A stretch of 64,000 bases of DNA from Paucibacter sp. KCTC 42545 (GCF_001477625.1 NZ_CP013692.1:3844001-3908000), one strand, 5' to 3'; shown: positions 18,218-27,087, numbered from the stretch's first letter. Numbers and translations: made by a program. Notes: generated from the letters alone by a model not told the origin.

Positions 18218-18574
18218 ATGAACCCCACCTGGAACGACTCCTCTCCCATTTACCAGCAGCTGGCAGACCGCCTGGCCGTGCAACTTCTGGACGGCGCGCC
18301 GCCCGAAGGCGAAGCGCTGCCCTCGGTGCGCGCCCTGGCTAGCCAGTATGTGATCAACCCGCTGACCGTCGGCCGGGCCTTGCAGGCCTTGGTGGATCAG
18401 CAGCTGATCGAGCCACGGCGCGGCATGGGCATGTATGTGCGGCCCGGTGCCAGGCAGCAATTGCTGCGCCTGGAGCGCGAGCAATTTCTGCAAAGAGACT
18501 GGCCAGCCCTGCGCGCCAAACTCAAACGCCTGGGCCTCAGCGCCAAGGACCTGAACTGGGAGAACCAGCCATGA
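18218..18574 (+). CDS. GntR-family (YtrA subfamily) transcriptional regulator
   Basis: A 118-residue regulator with an N-terminal winged helix: PIYQQLADRLAVQLLDG, then LPSVRALASQYVINPLTV and GMGMYVRPGAR. It ends in a short helical tail with no effector domain. That size and layout define the YtrA subgroup, which usually represses its own ABC-transporter operon. The ATG at 18218 is chosen over upstream in-frame starts because the protein then begins just before the DNA-binding domain. It overlaps the ABC ATPase gene by four bases (ATGA), so the two are translationally coupled. Confidence 0.92.
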   Translation: MNPTWNDSSPIYQQLADRLAVQLLDGAPPEGEALPSVRALASQYVINPLTVGRALQALVDQQLIEPRRGMGMYVRPGARQQLLRLEREQFLQRDWPALRAKLKRLGLSAKDLNWENQP

Positions 18575-19455
18575 GCAACAACGACAACCTGATCAGCGCG
18601 CAAGACCTGACACTGCGCTACGGCCGCAAGACCGCACTGGAGCGCGCCACTTTCAACATCCCCAAAGGCCGCGTCGTCGGCTTGCTGGGCCACAACGGCG
18701 CAGGCAAGACTTCGCTGATGAAAGCCTTGGTGGGCCTGCTGCCCGCCGAAGGCTCGCTGAATGTGCTGGGCCTGTCGCCACGCCACCAGCGCGGTGAGCT
18801 GCTGGAGCAGCTTTGCTACATCCCCGACGTGGCGGTGCTGCCGCGCTGGGCGCGGGTAGATGAGTTGATCACGCTGATGAGCGGGCTGCAGCCGCGCTTC
18901 TCCGCCGAGCGCGCCCGCGCTTTGCTCAAGCGCACCAGCGTCAGCGAATCGGACAAGATCAAGAGCCTCTCCAAGGGCATGGTGACGCAAGTGCATCTGG
19001 CACTGGTCGCCGCCATCGATGCCAAGCTGATGATTCTTGACGAGCCCACCTTGGGCCTGGACGTGATCTCACGCAAGAACTTCTACGGCATGCTGATCGA
19101 CGAGTGGTGCGATGGCGAGCGCACCGTACTGATCTCCACCCACCAGGTGGAGGAAGTGGAGTCGCTGCTGTCGGACGTGATGATGCTCGACGAAGGCAAG
19201 TTGGTGCTCAACATCAGCCTGGAAGATATGGACAAGCGCTTTGTCGCCCTGAGCCACGACCCCACCACGGCCGACGCGATTGCCAGCGCTCACCCGCTCT
19301 TGCGTTACCGCCAGCAGGGCGGCCGCGCCGCCGCGATTTTTGATGGCGCGCCGCCAGCCGAAATCGCCGCACTGGGCGAACGCATCCGCCCCAGCCTGGT
19401 GGACCTCTTCATGGCGTTGACGCGCAATCCGGCCCTGCAGGCCAAGAACGCTTAA
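18571..19455 (+). CDS. ABC transporter ATP-binding protein
   Basis: A 294-residue ATPase subunit. Walker A is GHNGAGKTS (near residue 45), Walker B is LMILDEPTLGLD, and the signature is LSKGMVTQ, a variant of LSGGQ that is frequent in this YtrA-linked group. The switch His lies in STHQVEE. The C-terminal extension of about 80 residues is typical of exporters of antibiotics or peptides. It overlaps the GntR gene and precedes its permease by 40 bp, forming a three-gene operon. The substrate is unknown; envelope-stress or antimicrobial export is a family-based guess. Confidence 0.93.
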   Translation: MSNNDNLISAQDLTLRYGRKTALERATFNIPKGRVVGLLGHNGAGKTSLMKALVGLLPAEGSLNVLGLSPRHQRGELLEQLCYIPDVAVLPRWARVDELITLMSGLQPRFSAERARALLKRTSVSESDKIKSLSKGMVTQVHLALVAAIDAKLMILDEPTLGLDVISRKNFYGMLIDEWCDGERTVLISTHQVEEVESLLSDVMMLDEGKLVLNISLEDMDKRFVALSHDPTTADAIASAHPLLRYRQQGGRAAAIFDGAPPAEIAALGERIRPSLVDLFMALTRNPALQAKNA

Positions 19456-19495
19456 CGCCATCACTCATAGCGCCATAACGCGACGGAGAAACCTC

Positions 19496-20383
19496 ATGAA
19501 CTCACGTTTTCAAACGCTGCTGCTGCGCGAATGGATGCAGCACAAGCGCGGTTGGTTGATCACCCTGTTTCTGCCCATCGGGCTGTTTCTGGTCTTGCTG
19601 CCCTTCGGCCAGGTCGACGGCAACCCAGACGGCCCTCCGCTGGAAGTGGCGCTGGCAATGATGGCCTTCACAAGCCTGGGCGTATTCAGCATCGCCTGGA
19701 TCAGCGCCATGTTCCAGCTGCCTGGCCTGGCCCGCCGCGATGTGCAAGATCGCTCCATCGAGTTCTGGCTCTCGCTGCCGGCCAGCCACGCCGAAAGCAT
19801 CGCTGCGCCCTTGTTGGCTCACGGCCTGCTGGTGCCCATCGCAGGCCTGCTGGTCGGCGCCTGCTTCGGCCCACTGGTTGCGGCAGGTTTGATGCTCAAG
19901 CTGGCCGGCTTCTCCGCCTTCGCGGCAGTGCCCTGGGGCACGGCCCTGGCTGCGGTGGTTCCGGTGGTCTTGCGCGGCCTGCTGGGCGTGGTGCTGATGA
20001 CCTTGTGGTTGGCGCCCCTGCTGCTGATCACCATGGTGGCCTCGGCTTGGCTGAAGCGCTGGGGCATTCCGGCGGTGGCGCTGGTGGTCGGCGTGGGCGG
20101 CTTGGTGCTGGACAAGGTCTATGGCCTGACGATTGTCTGGGACTTGTTGCTCGCCCAAACGACCGGCGCCAGCGCCGCCTTTGTGGCCGACCCTGACACC
20201 GTGGGCCGCCAGGTGCAGACCCTGGCCCATCAACCGCAGCTGCCGCTCAACGTCGCTGCTATGGCTTGGCATGATGGCCTGCGTGCTTTGCAAGACCTGG
20301 CCTCCGTGCACTTCATCGGCGGCTTGATCGTCGCGGCCGGCTGCTTCGCTCTACTGGTTTACAAGCGCAGCCAAAGCCACTGA
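19496..20383 (+). CDS. ABC transporter permease
   Basis: A 295-residue membrane protein with about six hydrophobic spans, the first at residues 20-37 (LITLFLPIGLFLVLLPFG) and the last near the C-terminus (FIGGLIVAAGCFALLVY). It is the membrane partner of the ATPase encoded just upstream. A ribosome site GGAGAAA precedes the ATG by six bases. It is the last gene of the GntR-ABC operon. The transported compound is not evident. Confidence 0.88.
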   Translation: MNSRFQTLLLREWMQHKRGWLITLFLPIGLFLVLLPFGQVDGNPDGPPLEVALAMMAFTSLGVFSIAWISAMFQLPGLARRDVQDRSIEFWLSLPASHAESIAAPLLAHGLLVPIAGLLVGACFGPLVAAGLMLKLAGFSAFAAVPWGTALAAVVPVVLRGLLGVVLMTLWLAPLLLITMVASAWLKRWGIPAVALVVGVGGLVLDKVYGLTIVWDLLLAQTTGASAAFVADPDTVGRQVQTLAHQPQLPLNVAAMAWHDGLRALQDLASVHFIGGLIVAAGCFALLVYKRSQSH

Positions 20384-20678
20384 GTCAACTCAGTGCTCGC
20401 CGCCTGGCGCCACAGGCTAGCGCAGATCCGGGGGTGGCGCACGCCGCCCCCATCTCGGCCCTCAAGGCCATGGGCACAGCGCTGGGCAGGTACGAGGTCC
20501 TGACGCAGCGGCCGGCCCCCTCTTCCCCCCTTTCATCGCAGCACAGCTGAACACAAGCCAAGCCCCTCATAAAGACGCCCTATCGACAAGGCGTTTGGAG
20601 TATGCTTTTTGCAGCCAGGGTTTGTTCTGTGTTCACAAAGGTCGCCGCGCTGCGACCCGCATTGAAAGGGTTCTTTTC

Positions 20679-22232
20679 ATGCAGCTCAGCAACTACAAGC
20701 TCGGCGCCAAGCTGGGCGCCGCCTTCTTCCTGATCGTGGCACTCAACCTCTTTGTCGGGGTCTTTTCGATCACTCAGTTGGCGCGCATCAATGCCAATGT
20801 TGAGGACATCGCCACCAACTGGCTGCCCAGCATCAAAACGCTGGGCTTGATGCAGGACAGCATCAATACCTATCGTCGCGCCGAATCGGATCATTTGATG
20901 GCCTTGGACGACAAGCAGATGGACGAGATCGATAAACGTCTGGCCGAATTCAAGGGCAAGTTCGACGACGCGTTCAAGAAATACGATGGTCTGGTTTCGC
21001 CCGGCGAGGAGCGCCAAGCCTATGAAGCTTTCAAGCCTCTGCTTGAAAAGTACTGGGCCACGCACGCCAAGCTGATACCGCTGTCGCGCGGCGGCGAAAA
21101 GACTTTGGCGGAGGCCCAAGCCTATTTTCGAGGCGAGTCGCGGGCCAGCTTTCGTGAGATGAGCGCGGGTATCGGCCGGCTGATCGACATCAACGACAAG
21201 GGTTCTGTTGAGGACTACAAGAACTCGCAGGAAACCTATAGCCGGGCGCGCATCTGGGTGATCGTCGATCTGCTGGGTTCTGTGCTGGTAGCGGCAGGTT
21301 TGGCCGTCTGGGTCACCCGCATGATCACCACACCCATGGCGCAGGCTGTGCAGGCCGCCGAGCGCATCGCCGATGGCGACCTCACGCAGGATTTGCGCGC
21401 CGAAGGGCGGGACGAGACTTCTCAGCTGATCTATGCCCTGGGCAATATGAAGGTGAAACTGGCGTCCATCGTCGGCACGGTGCGCAATAACGCCGACAGC
21501 GTGGCGACGGCCAGCGCCGAGATCGCGCAAGGCAATCACGACCTCAGCCAACGCACCGAGCAGCAGGCCAGCGCCCTGGAGGAGACAGCAGCTTCGATGG
21601 AGCAGCTGGGCTCCACCGTGATGCAGAACGCCGACAACGCCCGGCAGGGCAATCAACTCGCCATCGGCGCCTCAACCGTGGCGGCTCAAGGCGGCGAGGT
21701 GGTCGGCCGGGTCGTGGAGACCATGAAGGGCATCAATGAAAGCTCGCGCAAGATCGTCGACATCATCAGCGTCATCGATGGCATCGCCTTCCAGACCAAT
21801 ATCCTGGCGCTGAACGCGGCGGTCGAGGCCGCTCGCGCTGGCGAGCAAGGGCGTGGCTTTGCGGTCGTAGCGGCGGAGGTGCGCAACTTGGCGCAACGCT
21901 CGGCCGAGGCCGCCAAGGAAATCAAGAGTTTGATCTCCACCAGTGTTGAACGCGTGGAGAGCGGCACAGCCCTGGTCGACCAGGCCGGCGCCACGATGCA
22001 AGAAGTGGTCAGCGCCATCCGCCGTGTCACCGACATCATGGGCGAGATCAGCAGCGCCAGCGTCGAGCAGAGTTCCGGCGTGGCCCAGGTTGGCGAGGCC
22101 GTCACCCAGATGGACCAAACCACCCAGCAAAACGCCGCCCTGGTGGAACAAAGCGCTGCCGCCGCCGAAAGCCTGCGCACCCAGGCCGCGCAAATGGTGG
22201 AAGTCGTCTCGGTGTTCAAACTGGCACGCTGA
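20679..22232 (+). CDS. Methyl-accepting chemotaxis protein
   Basis: A 517-residue chemoreceptor: transmembrane helix 1 (about 12-33), a periplasmic four-helix-bundle ligand domain (about 34-188), transmembrane helix 2 (about 190-212), HAMP, and a long cytoplasmic coiled coil. The highly conserved hairpin tip reads [20 protein letters not shown], followed by [19 protein letters not shown]. The C-terminus (VSVFKLAR) lacks the NWETF-type CheR-binding pentapeptide. I choose the ATG at 20679, preceded by AAAGGG; 28 in-frame codons upstream are not receptor-like. The ligand is unknown. No other chemotaxis gene is near, as is usual for dispersed receptors. Confidence 0.94.
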   Translation: MQLSNYKLGAKLGAAFFLIVALNLFVGVFSITQLARINANVEDIATNWLPSIKTLGLMQDSINTYRRAESDHLMALDDKQMDEIDKRLAEFKGKFDDAFKKYDGLVSPGEERQAYEAFKPLLEKYWATHAKLIPLSRGGEKTLAEAQAYFRGESRASFREMSAGIGRLIDINDKGSVEDYKNSQETYSRARIWVIVDLLGSVLVAAGLAVWVTRMITTPMAQAVQAAERIADGDLTQDLRAEGRDETSQLIYALGNMKVKLASIVGTVRNNADSVATASAEIAQGNHDLSQRTEQQASALEETAASMEQLGSTVMQNADNARQGNQLAIGASTVAAQGGEVVGRVVETMKGINESSRKIVDIISVIDGIAFQTNILALNAAVEAARAGEQGRGFAVVAAEVRNLAQRSAEAAKEIKSLISTSVERVESGTALVDQAGATMQEVVSAIRRVTDIMGEISSASVEQSSGVAQVGEAVTQMDQTTQQNAALVEQSAAAAESLRTQAAQMVEVVSVFKLAR

Positions 22233-22452
22233 GTCGATAGACCCGCAACGGGCGCTGCGGGCGCGCGCCCAACAAGCGGCAAAGCCGTCTTCGATTGGGC
22301 CGTCCAAATGGGGGCTGCGGACGGCTCGCAGACACACAAATTTGCGAGTCCAGCGGCGCCCCAAATATGCAAATATTGCCAAGCTGCAACTTGCATCAAA
22401 CCCACCTAATTCTTGGGGGTTTCGCGCCGCCGAAATCCAGCAAAATTCGCCA

Positions 22453-22476
22453 AATTCATAATAAGTAATATGAATT
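22453..22476. repeat. Inverted repeat in AT-rich intergenic DNA
   Basis: Perfect 8-bp arms AATTCATA and TATGAATT separated by 8 bases. It has the size and symmetry of a dimeric regulator site, but the regulator and target are unknown. Confidence 0.4.
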
Positions 22477-22676
22477 ACTTTTGCAAAAATGAAACCTGGC
22501 TGGCAGCTCAAATTTTCAGCGAGAAAATTCAACAAAACCCAGCAACCATGCCACTTGCCGAGGTTGTGAGCGATGGCCGCGTTCAAATTTCAAATTGATA
22601 CATTTGTATGCAATCGCAGCAGGGGTGGACGTCACTTTTTAGCCACTGGGTGAGTTTTTGAAAAGTGCCAGAAATC

Positions 22677-22705
22677 TTTCACAAATGGCGAATTTCCGTT
22701 AGCAT
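22677..22705 (+). promoter_or_regulatory. Candidate promoter of the structured RNA
   Basis: TTTCAC (22677-22682) and TAGCAT (22700-22705) are separated by 17 bases. A start around 22712 would lie seven bases before the first helix of the predicted RNA, which supports the assignment. The -35 box is weak. Confidence 0.4.
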
Positions 22706-22711
22706 TAAAGT

Positions 22712-22860
22712 CAGTTACAGCCGCAAGATCTCCCTAGCAATAGGGGTGAAATCTCCAAGCCGTTTTCCTCCTCCTCCCTCCCTCCCTCGTTGGCTTCGAG
22801 GCGTCTTGCGGCTATTTTTATTCCCAGGGCTTCCGCACATTGCGGAAGCCCTTTGTGTTT
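22712..22860 (+). ncRNA. Candidate structured RNA with C-rich (anti-Shine-Dalgarno) loop
   Basis: The plus strand can fold as follows. Outer stem: AGCCGCAAGA (22719-22728) with TCTTGCGGCT (22804-22813), perfect. Inside it is hairpin CCCTA-GCAA-TAGGG (22732-22745) and a second hairpin AAGCC (22757-22761) / GGCTT (22792-22796). The loop of the second hairpin holds a 22-base run of only C and T built from CCT and CCCT units (22767-22788). A terminator hairpin follows at 22827-22851. C-rich loops of the CCUCCUCCC type are known from bacterial sRNAs that mask ribosome sites. It may instead be an attenuating leader of the glycosyltransferase gene. No protein is encoded. Confidence 0.6.
22827..22860 (+). 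terminator. Intrinsic terminator ending the structured RNA
   Basis: Perfect 11-bp stem GGGCTTCCGCA / TGCGGAAGCCC with a 3-base loop, followed by TTTGTGTTTG. It lies about 145 bases upstream of the glycosyltransferase start, so a transcript from 22712 would either stop here or read through into that gene. Confidence 0.8.
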
Positions 22861-22995
22861 GTGCGGCGCCAACTTGAGTGACGCCAATCGCCCGGCCAAG
22901 GCGAACTTCACGCCTGACAAGCCAGCGGCCGCACAAGAGTTAACGAAAGTGCCGCGCCACCCCTTAGGATGCGCACTCCATTCATTCGGGGTTTT

Positions 22996-24501
22996 ATGAG
23001 ATTGCTGCAGCACAAATGGTGGGGCCTAGCGCTGGCCGCACTGGTCTTTTTGATCACCTTGCCTTGGCGCCCCGTGGCTTTGCCGGACGAAGGCCGCTAC
23101 GTCGGCGTGGCTTCGCAAATGTGGTTCAGCGGCGATTGGCTAACGCCGCAGATGAACGGCCTGCCCTATTTCCACAAGCCGCCGCTGTTTTACTGGCTGG
23201 CCGGCCTGAGCTTTGGCCTGACGGGTGAGTCCGCCATTGGCGCGCGCCTGGTGCCCCTGCTGGCGGCGTTGGCCGCCATGTTCAGCCTGACCCAGCTGAT
23301 GCGCCGACATCTGGATGCGAACCAAGCTCCCATGGTGGCCGCCTGGGCACTGATCTTCATGGTGGCCCAGCCCTTCTGGCATCTGGGCTCCCAGTTCGCC
23401 AACTTGGACATGCTGGTCGCCAGCTGCATCGGCATCGCCATTTGCTCCTTGGCTAGCCATGCGCTGAAGGCGCACAAGGGCTTGCGCCTGCTCGGCTTTG
23501 TGGCCATGAGTCTGGGTGTTTTGGCCAAGGGCTTGATAGGCGTAGTTCTGCCCCTGCTCGTGCTGACGGTCTGGCTGTTCTGGGTCCAGGGCTGGCGCTC
23601 GGTGCTGCAGCTCGTCTGGTGGCGCGGCTGGCTCGCTTTCGCGGTGATCTGCCTGCCCTGGTTCTTGTTGATGGAGCGCAGCAACCCGGGCTTCTTGCAC
23701 TACTTCTTCGTGGTGCACCACTTCCAGCGCTATGCGGCTGAAGGATTCAACAATGTGATGCCGGCCTGGTTCTACCCCGGTGTGCTGGCCATCATGACCC
23801 TGCCCTGGTCGCCGGTCTGGCTGTGGCTGATGAGCAAGAAGGAAACCCGCAGCAATCCGCTGGGCCAGCTGGGCCTGGTTTGGCTGCTGGGCATCACCTT
23901 GTTCTTCACCCTGCCCTCGTCCAAGCTGCTGGGCTACATCTTGCCAGTGGGCCCGGCCCTGGCCTTGCTGATCGCGCCGCAACTGGCGCAGTGGCATCGC
24001 TATGCCAGCGGCTGGCTGCAGCGCCTGCCGACTGGCCTGGCCATCATGGGGATGGTGACGACCATCGGCATGTTCATCGGCATCATCCAGGTCGATACCA
24101 AGAGCAACGAGAAGTTGGTCGCCGCCATGCAGGCCCAGTGGCAAGCGGGCGATGCGCTGGTGTTTGAAGATCAATTCACCTTCGATGTGCCCTTGCTGCT
24201 GCGCCGTGGCGCGCCGGTGCCCGTCATCATGGACGACCCGTTCAAGCCCCAGATCGGCGACAGCTGGCGGCGCGAAATCGTCGAGGCCGGTGAATTCAAT
24301 CGGCCCAAGGCCGAAAAAATCCTGCTGCCGCCCTCGGCCTGGGCCGAGCTGCGCTGTGCCGCACCACGCACTTGGATCGTCTCGCTACGCAAGAGCGACC
24401 TTGTGCTCATCGAGGAGCGCCGCGGCCTGCCCGTGCTGGCAGCCAGCCCACGCCTGAACGCCTATCTGTGGGTGGCGGCCGAGCATTGCCCGGCAAAGTA
24501 A
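22996..24501 (+). CDS. ArnT-like lipid-linked glycosyltransferase (GT83)
   Basis: A 501-residue inner-membrane glycosyltransferase with about a dozen transmembrane helices. The first periplasmic loop carries the acidic catalytic-type motif ALPDEGRYVGVA, followed by YFHKPPLFYWL, both characteristic of ArnT/PMT-type enzymes. ArnT transfers an aminosugar from undecaprenyl phosphate to lipid A; whether this protein does so is inferred, since no other arn genes are nearby. The ATG at 22996 follows GGGG by seven bases and is preferred over the ATG at 22969, which has AGG directly against it. The upstream structured RNA may influence its expression. Confidence 0.87.
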   Translation: MRLLQHKWWGLALAALVFLITLPWRPVALPDEGRYVGVASQMWFSGDWLTPQMNGLPYFHKPPLFYWLAGLSFGLTGESAIGARLVPLLAALAAMFSLTQLMRRHLDANQAPMVAAWALIFMVAQPFWHLGSQFANLDMLVASCIGIAICSLASHALKAHKGLRLLGFVAMSLGVLAKGLIGVVLPLLVLTVWLFWVQGWRSVLQLVWWRGWLAFAVICLPWFLLMERSNPGFLHYFFVVHHFQRYAAEGFNNVMPAWFYPGVLAIMTLPWSPVWLWLMSKKETRSNPLGQLGLVWLLGITLFFTLPSSKLLGYILPVGPALALLIAPQLAQWHRYASGWLQRLPTGLAIMGMVTTIGMFIGIIQVDTKSNEKLVAAMQAQWQAGDALVFEDQFTFDVPLLLRRGAPVPVIMDDPFKPQIGDSWRREIVEAGEFNRPKAEKILLPPSAWAELRCAAPRTWIVSLRKSDLVLIEERRGLPVLAASPRLNAYLWVAAEHCPAK

Positions 24502-24514
24502 GTCAACGACGCCG

Positions 24515-24541
24515 GGCTGGCTTGGTTTATCTGAGCCAGCC
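24515..24541. terminator. Hairpin between convergent glycosyltransferase and corA genes
   Basis: GGCTGGCT (24515-24522) pairs with AGCCAGCC (24534-24541) around an 11-base loop. It overlaps the last codons of corA. There is only a short T run, so termination is possible but weakly supported. Confidence 0.4.
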
Positions 24542-25501
24542 TTTGCGCCTGAAATAGATGAAGGGCGCGGCCACCGAAGCCGCCATCAGAGCCAGCGCAA
24601 AGGGGTAGCCCCAGGGCTGCTCCAACTCGGGCATGTACTTGAAGTTCATGCCGTAGATGCTGGCGATCAGGGTCGGTGGGAGCAAGGCCACGCTGGCCAC
24701 CGAAAAGATCTTGATGATCTTGTTCTGGTTGATGTTGATGAAACCCACGGTGGCGTCCATCAAGAAGTTGACCTTGTCGAACAAGAAGGCAGTGTGTGAG
24801 TCGAGTGAGTCGATGTCGCGCAGAATCTGCCGCGATTCCTCAAACTGCTCGGCATTGAGCATGCGGCTGCGCATCATGAAGCTGAGCGCGCGCCGTGTAT
24901 CCATGACGTTACGGCGGATGCGACCGTTCAAGTCCTCCTCCCGCGCGATGGCCGACAGCACCTCGCCCGCTTCGGTGTCGTTGACGTCCTTCTTCAGCAC
25001 CCGGGCACTGACTTTTTCGAGCTTGTCGTAAATGCCCTCGAGCACATCGGCGGAGTACTCGGCGTCGGCGTCGTAGAGCTTGAGCAGCACATCCTTGGCG
25101 TCCTCGATCAACGCCGGAATGCGGCGCGCACGCAGGCGCAGCAAGCGGAACACCGGTAAGTCTTCGCGGTGGATGGAGAACAGCACATTGTTGTAGAGGA
25201 TGAAAGCCACCCGCACATTGCGCGGCGCTTCGTCGTCGTCAATCAAGAAGTCGGAGCGAATGTGCAACTCGCCGTTGTCTTCCTCATAAAAGCGCGCGGA
25301 CTCTTCCAAGTCTTCGTCCACGATGTCTTCGGGAATCACCAGGCCGAAGCGGTCGCGGATCCAGCCCTTTTCTTCCGCGCTGGGATCTTCCAGATCAACC
25401 CACACGGGCCGCGACTGGGCCAGGTCTTCGGCGGTTTCAATTTCTTCCTGGAACAGCCCGCCCTTCAGGCGGCCGTTGTCCAGCGTGAACACGTTCAGCA
25501 T
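24527..25501 (-). CDS. corA: Magnesium/cobalt transporter CorA
   Basis: CorA forms a pentameric inner-membrane channel for Mg2+ and Co2+. The 324-residue protein has a long acidic cytoplasmic domain and two C-terminal helices. The selectivity motif YGMN lies at residues 283-286, and the protein ends with the basic tail RRKGWLR. The ATG at 25501 is preceded by GGAGAT, giving a good ribosome site; 17 in-frame codons lie upstream in the longer frame. It converges with the glycosyltransferase gene and stands alone. Confidence 0.96.
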   Translation of the reverse strand: MLNVFTLDNGRLKGGLFQEEIETAEDLAQSRPVWVDLEDPSAEEKGWIRDRFGLVIPEDIVDEDLEESARFYEEDNGELHIRSDFLIDDDEAPRNVRVAFILYNNVLFSIHREDLPVFRLLRLRARRIPALIEDAKDVLLKLYDADAEYSADVLEGIYDKLEKVSARVLKKDVNDTEAGEVLSAIAREEDLNGRIRRNVMDTRRALSFMMRSRMLNAEQFEESRQILRDIDSLDSHTAFLFDKVNFLMDATVGFININQNKIIKIFSVASVALLPPTLIASIYGMNFKYMPELEQPWGYPFALALMAASVAAPFIYFRRKGWLR

Positions 25502-25976
25502 GCAGATCTCCAGCGCCAATGCGCCGATTGCTTGAGTCTGGACGGCTGCCAAAAAACTAGCAGGTCCGGGAGTGGATAGTGGGTTGGGGAAACCGTCTCA
25601 CTGCCGGACAATCGGGTACACGATAAGCGCCGATTCACGGCCTGCACCTTTGACACGGGAGCGGACGGTCACCGAGGGTGATCGCTGTCCAAGAAAATCT
25701 CCGTAGCGGGGAAGCCGTGATTATCACCTCGCCGCAGCAGGCCTCGCGCGATCATCTGTCGCATGCTCGCCGGACCAAAGTCACGCTCGCGCTCATCCGA
25801 TCGGCCTATCGCCCAGTCGTGACCGTAAAACACTTGTCACAAAGCGGCAACGGGAGCAAACTGGATCGACCCCAACCCGACCAAGGCACGTCGTCCGAGA
25901 ACCAGCCATCAGCTTCACATCGTTCTTTGAAACCGGTTTTCCATTTCTCCAGTTCTCCCTTGTGAAAGGAGGCTTT
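25502..25976. other. Gene-free region between divergent corA and hpf
   Basis: About 475 bp containing the promoters of two divergent genes. I looked for, but did not find, a convincing sigma-54 site or a gene. A TTGTCA at about 25833 with weak -10 matches is not persuasive. No rpoN or lptB is present here, although those genes often precede hpf in related genomes. Confidence 0.4.
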
Positions 25977-26318
25977 ATGAACCTGACAATCAGTGGCCAC
26001 CATTTGGAAGTTACGCCGTCTCTGCGTGAGTATGTGCTTACAAAGTTGGATCGAGTGACGCGCCATTTTGATCAAGTTGTTGACGTCAACGTCTTGCTCA
26101 CCGTGGAAAAGCAAAAGGAAAAGGATCGCAGACAGAAGGCTGAAGTGACCCTGCATGTCAAAGGACGCGATATTTTTGTGGAGCATGCCAGCGAAGACTT
26201 GTACGCGGCAATTGACCAGTTGATGGACAAGCTGGACCGGCAAGTCTGCCGCCACAAAGACCGCTTGCAAAACCATCACCATGTGGCGGCCAAGCGCCTG
26301 GAAACTCCGGCGCCCTAG
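25977..26318 (+). CDS. hpf: Ribosome hibernation promoting factor (short HPF)
   Basis: A 113-residue protein of the HPF/RaiA sigma-54 modulation family, which binds the 30S subunit and helps form inactive ribosome dimers in stationary phase. It begins [20 protein letters not shown] and shows the basic ribosome-contact pattern [17 protein letters not shown], then [17 protein letters not shown]. It lacks the C-terminal dimerisation domain of long HPF. A perfect AAAGGAGG precedes the ATG by four bases. A terminator follows, so expression is largely separate from ptsN. Confidence 0.95.
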   Translation: MNLTISGHHLEVTPSLREYVLTKLDRVTRHFDQVVDVNVLLTVEKQKEKDRRQKAEVTLHVKGRDIFVEHASEDLYAAIDQLMDKLDRQVCRHKDRLQNHHHVAAKRLETPAP

Positions 26319-26365
26319 CCCCACAGCCCCTTGCAATGACAGGCCCAGCCTGTCTTGCGCAGCTC

Positions 26366-26391
26366 AAGGCGACCCCCGTGGTCGCCTTTTT
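26366..26391 (+). terminator. Rho-independent terminator after hpf
   Basis: Stem AAGGCGACC / GGTCGCCTT with a 5-base loop, followed by a T run, 47 bases after the hpf stop. Confidence 0.88.
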
Positions 26392-26498
26392 GCTGACTGG
26401 ACAAAGCTGTGCAATACTGCCCGTGCTGCACCGCAGCATCGTGCGCAATAGTGCGCTGAAGGCACAACCAGGGTGCATGCGGGCTTGCCCAGCGTTTC

Positions 26499-26504
26499 TA
26501 TAAT
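26499..26504 (+). promoter_or_regulatory. -10 box upstream of ptsN
   Basis: A perfect TATAAT lies 67 bases before the ptsN start and downstream of the hpf terminator. No good -35 hexamer stands at the usual distance, so an activator may be needed. Confidence 0.5.
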
Positions 26505-26571
26505 CGCTTTCTTAAACATCGAACGAGCGCATTGGCCAAGGCTCCCCTGCCGTACTCAGCGCTTAGACATC

Positions 26572-27042
26572 ATGAACCGTCTCGCCGCCATCCTTCCTGC
26601 CAGCAATGTGCTGGTGAACGTGGACGCGTCCAGCAAAAAGCGCATCTTTGAGCAGGCCGGTTTGCTGTTCGAAAACAACCATGCGATTTCGCGCGCCATC
26701 GTGGCGGACAACTTGTTTGCCCGCGAGCGCCTGGGCTCCACCGGACTGGGCCATGGCGTGGCCATTCCGCACGGCCGCATCAAGGGTTTGAAGAACCCGC
26801 TGGCCGCTGTTTTGCGCGTGCAGCAAGCCATTGGCTTCGATGCGCCGGATGATGAGGCGGTCAGCCTGCTGATCTTCCTGCTGGTGCCCGAGGCGGCGAC
26901 GCAAAGACACCTCGAAATCCTCTCGGAAATTGCCGAAATGCTGTCCGACCGCGATCTGCGTGAGCGCCTCAAGACCGACCCCGAGGCCAGCGAACTGCAT
27001 CGCTTGATCGCCAGCTGGGAACCGCTCAAGTCGGTCGCCTGA
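26572..27042 (+). CDS. ptsN: PTS nitrogen regulatory enzyme IIA
   Basis: EIIA-Ntr of the nitrogen-related phosphotransferase system, which receives phosphate from NPr/HPr and regulates potassium, nitrogen and envelope functions. The 156-residue protein carries the active-site His in GHGVAIPHGRIKG and the family block LLIFLLVPEAATQRHLEILS. I choose the ATG at 26572, since the 33 in-frame codons upstream contain the promoter. It is followed by hprK after 45 bp, the usual order in betaproteobacteria, and probably forms an operon with it. Confidence 0.95.
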   Translation: MNRLAAILPASNVLVNVDASSKKRIFEQAGLLFENNHAISRAIVADNLFARERLGSTGLGHGVAIPHGRIKGLKNPLAAVLRVQQAIGFDAPDDEAVSLLIFLLVPEAATQRHLEILSEIAEMLSDRDLRERLKTDPEASELHRLIASWEPLKSVA

Positions 27043-27087
27043 TTTCCGCGCTTTCCGCCCTCTCAACTCAGCCAGGCCCGCCCACCT

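Larger units (their letters stand above)
22233..22711. other. AT-rich gene-free stretch after the chemoreceptor gene
   Basis: After a GC-rich segment with small inverted repeats (22240-22340), the DNA becomes strikingly AT-rich from about 22320 to 22700, unlike the rest of the window. It contains AATTCATA (22453-22460) facing TATGAATT (22469-22476), and ATACATTTGTAT near 22601-22612. No open frame is convincing. It could be a regulatory region or recently acquired DNA. Confidence 0.5.

Noticed and set aside
20570..20595. Sigma-28-like promoter before the chemoreceptor gene
   Set aside because: TAAAG is present, but the following CTATCGACAA is far too close to match TAAA-N15-GCCGATAA.
22767..22788. 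Pyrimidine repeat as a CRISPR or microsatellite artefact
   Set aside because: The CCT/CCCT units are only a few bases long and lie in the loop of a predicted hairpin. There are no spacers, so CRISPR is excluded; it is better explained as part of the structured RNA.
25880..25900. Sigma-54-like site (GGCACG) before hpf
   Set aside because: The GG is not followed by GC at the required 10-base distance, so the -24/-12 pattern fails.
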